Shown one piece after another: positions 17,918 through 26,088 of a stretch of 64,000 nt of DNA. The stretch is from assembly GCA_039196965.1 (NCBI GenBank), contig JBCCUK010000016.1, positions 21,932 to 85,931 of the forward strand. The letters run 5' to 3'. The notes beneath the pieces are model-generated. The model was not told the DNA's origin, did no database searches, and was given only the letters and a program-made list of their open reading frames with translations. The position numbers were made by a program, and so were the translations under genes. Position 1 is the first letter of the stretch, and every line of letters begins with the position of its first letter. The stretch comes from CALLCD01 sp039196965 (GTDB taxonomy: Bacteria > Pseudomonadota > Alphaproteobacteria > Caulobacterales > Hyphomonadaceae).

Positions 17918-18105
17918 TGACCGACAGATAGCTCGATCGACTCAAGAAGCGACCAGCTAGAACTGGGCAGCATGTGGCATGTGCGGACGAAAGCCCTATC
18001 AGAGCAACGGATTGGGCAAAAAAGAGAGTAAAAACTCTCAACGACTCTCAGCGCGCCGAAACTGAGACTCTCAACGGGCAAGTTATCCCCATAATTCGGA
18101 CTGCT
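17918..18105. other. Intergenic region upstream of the cryptochrome gene
   Basis: No coding sequence. It should hold the promoter of the cryptochrome operon (minus strand). Several copies of CTCTCAACG/CTCTCAGCG-like strings occur at 18034-18076, including the direct repeat ACTCTCAACG (18034-18043 and 18067-18076); part of this forms the terminator-like hairpin described separately. Confidence 0.4.
18018..18039 (-). terminator. Possible intrinsic terminator of the DUF4149-like gene
   Basis: On the minus strand GAGAGT-TTTT-ACTCTC is followed directly by six T. The stem is only 6 bp and not GC-rich, so efficiency is doubtful. It lies about 70 bases after the stop of the 70-residue membrane gene. 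Confidence 0.4.
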
Positions 18106-18318
18106 CTATCCCCGCCTTTGCACGAACAGCTGCCAGAGTACCCAGACCAGGGCCACGAGCTGCACCATATTGATTAGAACAGACACTCTAAGGCCCAAGG
18201 CAAAATAACGTCCGGCCTCGCTATAACCGGGGAAAAGGACGCGTAGGAACTTGCCTGCATTAACCTCATCGAGTGGGCGAAATACCATCGGCGCTACTAC
18301 GGATGGAAAAAACAACAT
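18106..18318 (-). pseudogene. DUF4149-like membrane protein, short or truncated
   Basis: A 70-residue ORF whose sequence (MLFFPSVVAPMVFRPLD, AGKFLRVLFPGY, then a hydrophobic helix) resembles the first half of DUF4149/TMEM205-like proteins, which normally have about 140 residues and four membrane helices. The reading frame continues without a stop for 24 codons upstream of the ATG, encoding FAAASLFGAMLFF, which extends the first helix, but there is no normal start codon there and a TAG ends it. The last two helices are absent downstream. I therefore read it as a degraded or minimal copy. A functional two-helix protein is not excluded. Confidence 0.45.
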
Positions 18319-18682
18319 GGCACCGAAAAGGCTCGCCGCGGCGAAACTGCGATCTGCACGCTTGTGATAACCAACATGGAGCAGAATCTAGGGCTGTTAT
18401 AACGGCTCTCGAGCGAAAGCTGCGGGCCTTTTCCAGAACGGGCAAACTCTGTCTGTTTCTCGCAAACAAAGCTCCCCACAAAGAGCATTCATCTCTTATC
18501 CCCCCAAATTTTGGTTTCTTTTCCGCCACAAAAAGCTCTCAAATCTTTAACTCGCCGCGAAACCAAACCACCTTATACGTATAGTCTTGGGGAGGAGAAA
18601 AAGGGAGACACCGGATCGTTTTGATCTGTTAAGAGCAGTGCACCCCGCATGCAGCTGACGGACAATTCATCCTTCACAGAAC
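18319..18682 (+). promoter_or_regulatory. Intergenic leader upstream of the DUF1800 gene
   Basis: 364 bases without a convincing gene. A TATACGTATA palindrome with a -10-like TATAGT lies at 18574-18584 and a purine-rich GGGGAGGAGAAAAAGGGAG follows, about 80-95 bases before the DUF1800 ATG. The direct upstream sequence of that ATG has no good ribosome binding site, so the start at 18683 rests mainly on the signal peptide it creates. Confidence 0.3.
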
Positions 18683-20425
18683 ATGTTCAATGCAAAGATA
18701 ACAGCCTGTTTGGCGTGCTGCATCGCTGTGCTGACGGCGTGCTCTGGCGGCGATAGCAGTGGAACGACACTGGACGGCTCGCCACCGCCCGTAGGAGGAC
18801 CACCGCCTCCACAGGGGTCACCACCACCCCCAACATCGTCTTCAACAGTGCTCGACAGTGTCGAAAATGCCTCGCGGTTTCTTATTCAAGCATCACTCGG
18901 CGCGGATATGGAAACAATAGATTCGCTGGTCGGGACCGATGCGGCTGACTGGATCAATAATGAATTTCGGAAGCCGTGTTCGCGGTTCCTGCCCCCTATT
19001 CTAACGCTTCGAGAAGACGATGATAATCTGAGAGGCCGTCCTTACTCTGATCTGTACTTCGATACCTTGATGACGGCCGACGATCAGCTCTGTCAGAGAA
19101 TGACCTTTGCATTGTCCCAGATACTGGTTGTCAGCGATGTCGAGCTCAACAATCGCCCCCTTTCCATGGCGCACTATCAGGACATTCTCTCGCGCAACGC
19201 TCTCGGCAATTACAGGGACCTGCTGGAAGAAGTTACCTACTCTCCAGCTATGGCGAGATATCTGACCTATTTTCGGAACCGAAAAGGGAACCCGAACACA
19301 GGTCGGATGCCAGATGAAAACTATGCGAGAGAGATTCTACAACTTTTCACCATCGGGGTGATTGAACTCAATTCAGACGGAACCCCGCGCCTGGGCCCCC
19401 TAGGCGAAGAGTTAGAGACTTTTGACAATACTGACATTACAGGGCTGGCAAGGGTTTTTACCGGGCTTGCCTATGTCGGTGACCGCTTCTTTGACAACTC
19501 GAACCCCGATGGTGAGTTTACGCCTTTGCAGCTGTTTCCGGAACAACACTCTGAACTCGAAAAAGCGTTTCTAGGAACCGTGATTCCGGCAGGTACAAGC
19601 GGTGAGGAAAGCATAGACCGCGCATTGGATGAAATCTTCAATCATCCGAACGTTCCGCCCTTTATCGCAAGGCAGTTGATCCAGCGCTTTACGGCCAGTA
19701 ATCCGACATCTGATTATGTAGAGCGGGTCGCACAGGCCTTTGCAGACGGGCGTTTCAACGCTCCAAATGGCACCGTATTTGGAGATGGTCGGCGCGGCGA
19801 TTTGCAGGCCACCATCGCGGCAATTCTACTGGACCCTAGAGCGCGAAGAAATACCGACGCAGCACTTGAAAGCGACGGGAAGATTCGCGAACCGATACTG
19901 AAGTTCGTGCAATGGGTTCGTGCCTTCAATGTAAGCGGGATTGATTCCGACGCGGAGTTTCGCCTTGGCGATACATCACGGCCAACCGACCGGCTCGGCC
20001 AGCATCCTTTCAGATCACCATCGGTATTCAATTTCTACAGGCCGGGATTTCAGGCCCCTGGAACAGAAAGCGGCAATGCCGGCCTCACAACACCGGAATT
20101 CCAAATCGTGAATGAAGGCAGCGCACTCGGATATCTGAATTTTATGACCGACTTTGTTCTGGACAGAACAGGCGGCGGGAATGACCCGGAGAGGTTTCTG
20201 CCGGACTACTCTACAGAGATCGCCCTGGCAGCCGACCCGGCAGCGCTGGTCTCCCATCTGAACCTTCTCCTCACGGCGAACGAGATGACGCCAGAGGAAA
20301 TCGCTGCGGTTGAGAACGCCGTTTCTGTGCTGACAATATCAGATGAAGACAGAGACCCAAGGCAGCGTGCGCAAGTTGCCATTCAACTCATCATCTCTGG
20401 CCCGGCCTACGCCGTTGTGCGCTGA
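18683..20425 (+). CDS. DUF1800 family exported lipoprotein
   Basis: 580 residues. It starts with a lipoprotein signal peptide with lipobox LTAC (acylated Cys20), then a Ser/Gly and polyproline linker (about 25-52), then the DUF1800 domain: ASRFLIQASLGADMETI near its start, MRYLTY-like and PDENYARE(I)LQLFTIGV, the most conserved family motif, and HPFRSPSVFNFYRPGF near the end. Function is unknown; DUF1800 proteins nearly always precede a DUF1501 protein, as here, with 10 bases between stop and start. The pair is exported (Sec lipoprotein plus Tat protein) and common in marine bacteria and planctomycetes. A role in extracellular polymer handling has been suggested but I cannot support it from sequence. 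Confidence 0.9.
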   Translation: MFNAKITACLACCIAVLTACSGGDSSGTTLDGSPPPVGGPPPPQGSPPPPTSSSTVLDSVENASRFLIQASLGADMETIDSLVGTDAADWINNEFRKPCSRFLPPILTLREDDDNLRGRPYSDLYFDTLMTADDQLCQRMTFALSQILVVSDVELNNRPLSMAHYQDILSRNALGNYRDLLEEVTYSPAMARYLTYFRNRKGNPNTGRMPDENYAREILQLFTIGVIELNSDGTPRLGPLGEELETFDNTDITGLARVFTGLAYVGDRFFDNSNPDGEFTPLQLFPEQHSELEKAFLGTVIPAGTSGEESIDRALDEIFNHPNVPPFIARQLIQRFTASNPTSDYVERVAQAFADGRFNAPNGTVFGDGRRGDLQATIAAILLDPRARRNTDAALESDGKIREPILKFVQWVRAFNVSGIDSDAEFRLGDTSRPTDRLGQHPFRSPSVFNFYRPGFQAPGTESGNAGLTTPEFQIVNEGSALGYLNFMTDFVLDRTGGGNDPERFLPDYSTEIALAADPAALVSHLNLLLTANEMTPEEIAAVENAVSVLTISDEDRDPRQRAQVAIQLIISGPAYAVVR

Positions 20426-20435
20426 GGAGAAGACT

Positions 20436-21857
20436 ATGACAAACATGAACAGACGCGATTTCCTGACCGGAACGGCAGCAAGCTTCGCCGGTGGCGCAGG
20501 AGCTTTAGGACTTCTCAATCAGAATAAGGCCTGGGCCGCGGATACATCAGGCTACAAAGCATTGGTATGTGTCTTTTTATTCGGTGGCCTCGACCATGCC
20601 GACACCGTATTTCCATTCGATGAGCCCTCCTATGACATGCTGGCCGATGTTCGCGAGGGTTTGTTTAGTCGCTACAGTAACGGCCCAGACGACATTTCCC
20701 GCGCCCGTAACAATCTGCTAGCGATCAATCCGGCCAATGCGGGTGCATTCGGCAGCCGGCAGTTCGCATTGTCACCTCAAATGCCGGAAATGCATGCACT
20801 ATTCGAAGCGGGCGAAATGGCGATTGTCGGAAATGTTGGACCACTGATTGAACCCACCGACCGACAATCTTTCGATGACCGTTCCGTTGACTTGCCGCCA
20901 CGCCTTTTTTCACACAATGATCAGCAATCGACATGGATGGCCCTTGGCGTTGAGGGCTCCCGGCGTGGCTGGGGCGGGCAATTCGCCGATGCGGCACTGG
21001 CAAGCGATGGGACGGCCAATGCGCTGTTCACATCTGTTTCCACACGTGGGACCACGGTGTTTCTCGCAGGAGAGAACTCCAACGCCTTCGCGGCCTCCGG
21101 CAGCGGCGGCAACTTCGAGCTTGATCTAACACAGCGGCGATCTCTCCTCGGCGGCAATAGTCGCTTCGATGCGCAAAGGGATGCTGTCGAAGCCTATTAC
21201 GCAACACGCGATTTCGGCAGTGCCGGGACCATGCGGAGAGATTTTACGCGGCAGCTAACCGGCGGGATTGAGAATATTCGCCGGTTCAACGAGGCAGGCG
21301 ACAACACTATTCCGTTTTCGACAAGCTTTCCGGAAAGCTCAATTGGCCGTCAATTGCAAACGGTTGCAGAGACCATCGAAGCACGGGACTCTCTTGATGT
21401 CAGTCGACAGATCTTCTTCACGGCCATTGGTGGATTTGATACCCACAGTGACCAGGCCAATCGGTTGCCGCAACTGCAGCAGCAGGTCTCCAGCGCAATC
21501 AGTGCCTTCAGAAATGCCATGGTCGAACGGGGCATCTGGAACGATGTCACTCTTTTCACCGCATCCGATTTCGGCCGTACAACGATTGATAATGGCGATG
21601 GCACAGACCATGGCTGGGGCGCGCACCATTTTGTGCTGGGCGGATCCGTGGGCGGAGGCCGCATCATAGGCGATATTCCGTCTCCCGATGTTTCGAGTGC
21701 GAATTATACACCCACAAGCGGCCGACTGATCCCGTCCCTCTCAGTGGAGCAATATGCTGCGACGCTGGGCAGTTGGTTCGGCTTGAATGATGACGAAATC
21801 CTGAGAGCGCTGCCAAACCTGGCCCGCTTCCAGAACACCAATCTGGGATTTGTTTAA
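20436..21857 (+). CDS. DUF1501 family Tat-exported protein
   Basis: 473 residues from ATG 20436, preceded by GAGGAGAAG as ribosome binding site; an open frame upstream overlaps the DUF1800 gene and is not used. A twin-arginine signal is clear (MNRRDFLTGTAASFAGGAGALGLL). The DUF1501 domain, a sulfatase/alkaline-phosphatase-fold relative, shows LVCVFLFGGLDHADTVFPFDE at the N-terminus, RLFSHNDQQSTW, FFTAIGGFDTHSDQ and FTASDFGRT with GTDHGWGAHHFVLGG near the C-terminus, which include the putative metal-binding Asp/His residues. Tat export suggests folding with a cofactor in the cytoplasm. Partner of the upstream DUF1800 protein; substrate unknown. Confidence 0.9.
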   Translation: MTNMNRRDFLTGTAASFAGGAGALGLLNQNKAWAADTSGYKALVCVFLFGGLDHADTVFPFDEPSYDMLADVREGLFSRYSNGPDDISRARNNLLAINPANAGAFGSRQFALSPQMPEMHALFEAGEMAIVGNVGPLIEPTDRQSFDDRSVDLPPRLFSHNDQQSTWMALGVEGSRRGWGGQFADAALASDGTANALFTSVSTRGTTVFLAGENSNAFAASGSGGNFELDLTQRRSLLGGNSRFDAQRDAVEAYYATRDFGSAGTMRRDFTRQLTGGIENIRRFNEAGDNTIPFSTSFPESSIGRQLQTVAETIEARDSLDVSRQIFFTAIGGFDTHSDQANRLPQLQQQVSSAISAFRNAMVERGIWNDVTLFTASDFGRTTIDNGDGTDHGWGAHHFVLGGSVGGGRIIGDIPSPDVSSANYTPTSGRLIPSLSVEQYAATLGSWFGLNDDEILRALPNLARFQNTNLGFV

Positions 21858-21940
21858 GCCGTTATCTCATATCAAGCGAGGGATAGGGAAGGAGTTCCAT
21901 CCGTACGCTGCCAGGCAGGTATGGTGCCGTTGGTAATATA

Positions 21941-23734
21941 CTACGAGAATTCGAGACCCTCGAATGTTCCACTGTCTCGCCACTTGGCGATATGGCTGAA
22001 GAATGCCCCCGCGCCGCCGGGGTGGCCGAGCAGGGTTCGATTCTTTTCCGTCAAACCCTGGCCCTCATTATTATAATAACCCGGCGTACACTCGGTGGTC
22101 CCGATGAGCATGCCTTCGCCGCTGAGAACAAGGTCCAGCCATTTGGAAACAGCCGCTTCTGTCGGTTCGACCGCATTGGCTTCAACCTTTTCAGCATGGG
22201 CGACGACGGATGCGATTGTATTTGCGTGATCAACGATATTGTGGGGCACATTGGATATCAGGTTTGCCGCCTGGCTTGGCTGCACCATGAATGCGTTTGG
22301 AAATCCATGGATATGGACCCCGTGCAGAGTGCGCATGCCGTCAGACCAGTAATCGGATAATCTGATACCGACCCGCCCGGTCAGATCGAACCCCGCACGA
22401 TCGGTATAATCGGATCCGACTTCGAACCCTGACGCATAGATAATGCAATCAACCTCATAACGCTCGCCATTGGCCACCAGGCCGGTTTGCGTGATGCGCT
22501 CGACGCCCTGTCCATCGGTATGGACCAGGTGGGTCGACGGTTCGTTGAACGCCTGCAGATAGGCATCGTGGAAGCATGGCCGTTTGCAAAGCTGGCGGTA
22601 CCATGCCTTCAGGTTCTGGGCGGTTTCCTCATCGTCGACAATCCCGTCAATACGATCCCTTATCTCCTCCATCTTTTCAAAATCGGCGTCTTCAAACGCC
22701 TCAAGGATGGTTTCCGGCTTCATGTCTGTGGGTGCGAGAGCCATCACTTTCTCGCGGATGCGCCTGGAGATCTCCGTCCAGCCATCCATGACGAAGTCTT
22801 CAGCAGGTATGCCCTGAGACTGGTTCTCCACGAAGTTGTCGAACCAGCGTTGCTGCCAGCCCGGCGTTGCGATGGTCTGGAACCATTCCGGATCGATAGG
22901 CGCATTGTTCCGTGCGTCCACGGATGAGGGTGTGCGCTGGAAAACAAGCAGTTCTTTCGCGGACCTGGCCAGGTGCGGCACACATTGGATGGCCGTGGCT
23001 CCGGTGCCGATGATCGCTACGCGCTTGTCAGCGAGTTTCTCCATGGGCGCGCCCTCAGGCGTTCCACCGGTATAGTCATAGTCCCAACGGCTTGTGTGGA
23101 AGTACTTTCCCTGAAAGTCTTCTACGCCTTCAAGACCGGGCAGCTTGGCAACGTGCAGAGGCCCGGTGCCGAGGCCGATATATTTCGCTGTGAAATCGTC
23201 GCCTCGTGAGGTCTGGATCCGCCAGCGGTGCGCACCCTCCTCCCACGCGATCGAGGTCACTTCAGTGTGAAAAAGTGCGTTCTCATATAGTCCGTACTGG
23301 TCGGCAATACGCTGGCAATGGGTACGTATCTCCGGGCCGTGGACATATTTCTCGGTCGGCATATGCCCGGTCTCTTCAAGGAGCGGCAGATAGATCATAG
23401 CGGCCGTATCGCATTGTGCGCCGGGATAGCGGTTCCAATACCAGGTTCCACCAACATCACCGCCCTTTTCTATAATGCGGTAATCAGTGATGCCGGCCTC
23501 TTTCAGACGCGCACCGACGACTAGCCCTGAAAACCCGCCCCCGACAAAGGCGAAGGTCACATGATCGGTAACCGGGTCACGGGACTCCAGTGGTGTATGG
23601 GGATCATAGGCGAGATTTTCGAACTTCTCCTCTAATCTCTGATACTGATCGTTACCGTCGGCGCGTATCCGCTTGTCGCGCTCTTCGGCATATTTCTGTT
23701 CGATTGCCTGCTTTTCGAGTTGGGTCAGCGCCAC
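21941..23734 (-). CDS. Baeyer-Villiger flavin-containing monooxygenase
   Basis: 597 residues, normal for cyclohexanone-monooxygenase-like enzymes with an N-terminal extension. FAD Rossmann motif GGGFSG at 65-70, the BVMO fingerprint FQGKYFHTSRWD at 207-218, and the NADPH Rossmann motif GTGATA at 243-248. It should insert an oxygen next to a ketone carbonyl to give an ester or lactone, using NADPH and O2; ring or linear ketone, or steroid, specificity cannot be read from sequence. Its neighbour on the same strand is a siderophore-interacting reductase 92 bases upstream; a link to siderophore synthesis or degradation is conceivable but unproven. Confidence 0.93.
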   Translation of the reverse strand: MALTQLEKQAIEQKYAEERDKRIRADGNDQYQRLEEKFENLAYDPHTPLESRDPVTDHVTFAFVGGGFSGLVVGARLKEAGITDYRIIEKGGDVGGTWYWNRYPGAQCDTAAMIYLPLLEETGHMPTEKYVHGPEIRTHCQRIADQYGLYENALFHTEVTSIAWEEGAHRWRIQTSRGDDFTAKYIGLGTGPLHVAKLPGLEGVEDFQGKYFHTSRWDYDYTGGTPEGAPMEKLADKRVAIIGTGATAIQCVPHLARSAKELLVFQRTPSSVDARNNAPIDPEWFQTIATPGWQQRWFDNFVENQSQGIPAEDFVMDGWTEISRRIREKVMALAPTDMKPETILEAFEDADFEKMEEIRDRIDGIVDDEETAQNLKAWYRQLCKRPCFHDAYLQAFNEPSTHLVHTDGQGVERITQTGLVANGERYEVDCIIYASGFEVGSDYTDRAGFDLTGRVGIRLSDYWSDGMRTLHGVHIHGFPNAFMVQPSQAANLISNVPHNIVDHANTIASVVAHAEKVEANAVEPTEAAVSKWLDLVLSGEGMLIGTTECTPGYYNNEGQGLTEKNRTLLGHPGGAGAFFSHIAKWRDSGTFEGLEFS

Positions 23735-23826
23735 GGATCATCCTCCTATACCTGACCGTATTGAAGGAAATGACGCGCACTTTGCCAATATGTATTCGAA
23801 AAGAATCTTGTGTTAGCGACAAAGAA

Positions 23827-24627
23827 CTAGGCCGCTTTCGCCTTGACCACCTGATGTTCCGGCTCGATCAAGCCAGCTTTCCAATATGAGGAAATATAGC
23901 ATCTCGACTTGTCGACGGGGTGTTCCTTGCGGAAATGCCGACGCAGAGTGGCAACCGTCGAATACTCGCCAGCAACAAACACGCTTGTGCTGGCGTCGGG
24001 CTCTGGCGCTAAAATCATGGCATCTACGACCTCTGTTCCCGGCGCATAGGGGTTGGGTTTTATAATCCATTTCAATTCGATGTTGGGCGGGCAGTCGACG
24101 GGCTGGCGGTCGTCCTCGCTGAGGATTTCCACGAACGCCGTGCCCACCACATCTTCGGACAGGGTTTCGAGACCTGCCGCAAGGGCGGGAAAGCCTGTCA
24201 TGTCGGCAGCAGCAAGGATGCGCTGAATACCGGCGGTTATGAGTTTCGGCTTACCGGGTTTGGAAATGACAATCTCTTCGCCCGGTGCCGTGCGCTGCGC
24301 CCACGGGCCAACGCGCCCAAGATCCCCATGGACGACAATATCAACATCGATTTCGCCGGATGCCTGACGTGCATGGCGGATCGTATAGGTCCGCATGGCG
24401 GGCTTAAAACTGCCCTTGGAAATGAACTCGCCGAACTCCCCTGCAGACTGATCTTTGTCCGGAACAATCATTTTGAAATGAGCGCCGCCGCTTGGATCCG
24501 GATAGTCCTTTATAAGGTTCCCTACCAGCGTTACCCGCATCATATTTGGCGTGAGCCGCTGGATATCCTTCACAGTTACCGGACCGAAAGGAACACTTCC
24601 AAGGGCGGAAAAGATCTTTCTCAGCAT
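23827..24627 (-). CDS. Siderophore-interacting protein (ViuB/SIP-type flavin ferric-siderophore reductase)
   Basis: 266 residues from ATG 24627; a further upstream frame has no family similarity. It reduces Fe(III) bound to siderophore in the cytoplasm using NAD(P)H and FAD. The FAD-binding RTYTIR motif with the preceding strand MRVTLVGN, the insert WAQRTAPGEEIVIS, the NAD(P)H-side AADMTGFPALAAGLE, and the C-terminal RCYISSYWKAG motif are all diagnostic. A 17-bp palindromic operator candidate lies about 60 bases upstream, so this gene probably has its own iron-regulated promoter behind the MFS gene. Acts with the upstream ABC pair. Confidence 0.92.
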   Translation of the reverse strand: MLRKIFSALGSVPFGPVTVKDIQRLTPNMMRVTLVGNLIKDYPDPSGGAHFKMIVPDKDQSAGEFGEFISKGSFKPAMRTYTIRHARQASGEIDVDIVVHGDLGRVGPWAQRTAPGEEIVISKPGKPKLITAGIQRILAAADMTGFPALAAGLETLSEDVVGTAFVEILSEDDRQPVDCPPNIELKWIIKPNPYAPGTEVVDAMILAPEPDASTSVFVAGEYSTVATLRRHFRKEHPVDKSRCYISSYWKAGLIEPEHQVVKAKAA

Positions 24628-24684
24628 TGACGATCTCCAAGTTTTGGCATTGCAGGCAAGTTTGATATCTGCCTGCGCCACACC

Positions 24685-24701
24685 TTGAGAAACATTCTCA
24701 A
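24685..24701 (-). promoter_or_regulatory. Iron-responsive operator candidate upstream of the siderophore-interacting protein
   Basis: TTGAGAAACATTCTCAA is a perfect 7-3-7 inverted repeat. It agrees at 12 of 14 arm positions with the Irr control element TTTAGAANNNTTCTAAA known from alphaproteobacteria, and also contains TGAGAA...TTCTCA Fur-box half-sites. The position 58-74 bases before the start codon suits repression. Which regulator binds is not known. Confidence 0.6.
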
Positions 24702-24756
24702 ATACTGTCGATCGATGCAATAGCAGATGCGCCACCCTTGGTTCTACGGCGTTCTC

Positions 24757-26067
24757 TCAGGCCGGCCACTTTCGATGCAGATCATCAAGAATAACCGGAT
24801 GGCGGTGCCCTGAACCTATCTTCTTACCCTCATGCCAGTGGGCATGGTCACCGGGCAGGTCATCATGGGTATGGAACTCTCCGTCCACGCTCTCAGCTGG
24901 CCAAAGTCGCCAGCCCGCAAGACAAGCCAACGCCGCCACAGCTGCAAGTCCTAGCGATGCGGCATTCAAACCAGCGATCAATCCGAGCCAACCGGCCAAG
25001 CCGTAAGACACAAACCACGCAAGGTGAGAGAGTGCAAAATGGGTGGAGTAAACAGAGGGTCTGCCATCGATATGGGCAGACTGCCGCAGCAGCTGTCCTG
25101 ACGGCGTTTGAGCTGCGGAATAGAAGAACCCGACCACGAACCATAGCGGGAACACCCACCCCAATTTTGAAACGGTCGAACATAGCAAGAGCAACGGGGG
25201 AAGTGCCGATGTCGCCCACAGCATCAAAGTTCTATAGGAAATATGATCAAGAAACCGAGGCAGCGCGAATGCGGCCAGCATGGACCCCGCCCCGAAGGCC
25301 GTGAACGCCAAAATGACATGGGTCTCGTTTCCGCCGAGATGGGATTGAACGAAAATGACCGTATTAACAATAACCATGGCACCAGCCGCAGAGATTGCGA
25401 CTGACAGGCAAAAGAGCGATCGAAGTCTTGGCGTGGCGGAATAAATAAGGAAGCCTTGCGTCAAATGCGAAAGGAAAGGTGCCTCGACCCTCTTTGGAAC
25501 TTTCGGGATGACCGTGAAAAAAATCAAAATGGCGGAAGCTATAAAGCCTGCACTTGTTACGAAGAACAGCGATCCTGAAGACAAAACGAGCAGCAGGGCC
25601 CCTGCAATCATCGGGCTGATCAGGCTTTCGACATCATAAGCAATGCGCGAAAGCGACAGTGCTTTCGTATAGTCTTTTTCATCTGGCAAAATATCAGGAA
25701 TTGCCGATTGAAACAGCGGCGTAAAAGCGCCTGATGCAAACTGAAGAATGAAGATCAGAATATATATCTGGAAGATATCCGTGACGAAGGGCAATGCGCA
25801 GGCGACACCCGCCCTCGCAAGATCCAGGAAGATCAGAATGTGATGCCTCGAAAGGAGGGATGTGAATGCTGCCGCGAGTGGCGCAGCTAGCACATAGGCC
25901 GCCATCTTGATCATCAGTGCCGTTGCCAGCACTGCGCCGCCGCGCTCACCAGAAAGTTCATAGGCGACCAGACTGAGCGCGACCGTGGCGACCCCAGTTC
26001 CGAGAAGCGCAATAAGCTGCGCCCCGAAAAGTTTGCAATAGTCTGAATTGGCGAGCACGTTTATCAT
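24757..26067 (-). CDS. MFS transporter of a siderophore locus (YbtX/EntS-like)
   Basis: 436 residues with about twelve membrane helices. The N-terminal part (LFGAQLIALLGTGVATVALSLVAYEL) and the loop after helix 10-11 resemble the EntS/MFS_3 drug-efflux-like branch. The C-terminal tail is short, cytosolic and rich in His (HTHDDLPGDHAHWHEGKK), unusual for a siderophore exporter and possibly metal-binding. In the yersiniabactin locus ybtP-ybtQ-ybtX the order ABC, ABC, MFS occurs in the same way, so YbtX-like participation in siderophore traffic is the best inference; export of an own siderophore is the alternative, but no synthetase gene is present. Confidence 0.85.
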   Translation of the reverse strand: MINVLANSDYCKLFGAQLIALLGTGVATVALSLVAYELSGERGGAVLATALMIKMAAYVLAAPLAAAFTSLLSRHHILIFLDLARAGVACALPFVTDIFQIYILIFILQFASGAFTPLFQSAIPDILPDEKDYTKALSLSRIAYDVESLISPMIAGALLLVLSSGSLFFVTSAGFIASAILIFFTVIPKVPKRVEAPFLSHLTQGFLIYSATPRLRSLFCLSVAISAAGAMVIVNTVIFVQSHLGGNETHVILAFTAFGAGSMLAAFALPRFLDHISYRTLMLWATSALPPLLLLCSTVSKLGWVFPLWFVVGFFYSAAQTPSGQLLRQSAHIDGRPSVYSTHFALSHLAWFVSYGLAGWLGLIAGLNAASLGLAAVAALACLAGWRLWPAESVDGEFHTHDDLPGDHAHWHEGKKIGSGHRHPVILDDLHRKWPA

Positions 26068-26088
26068 GAAATGTGAGCACGCTCGTCC

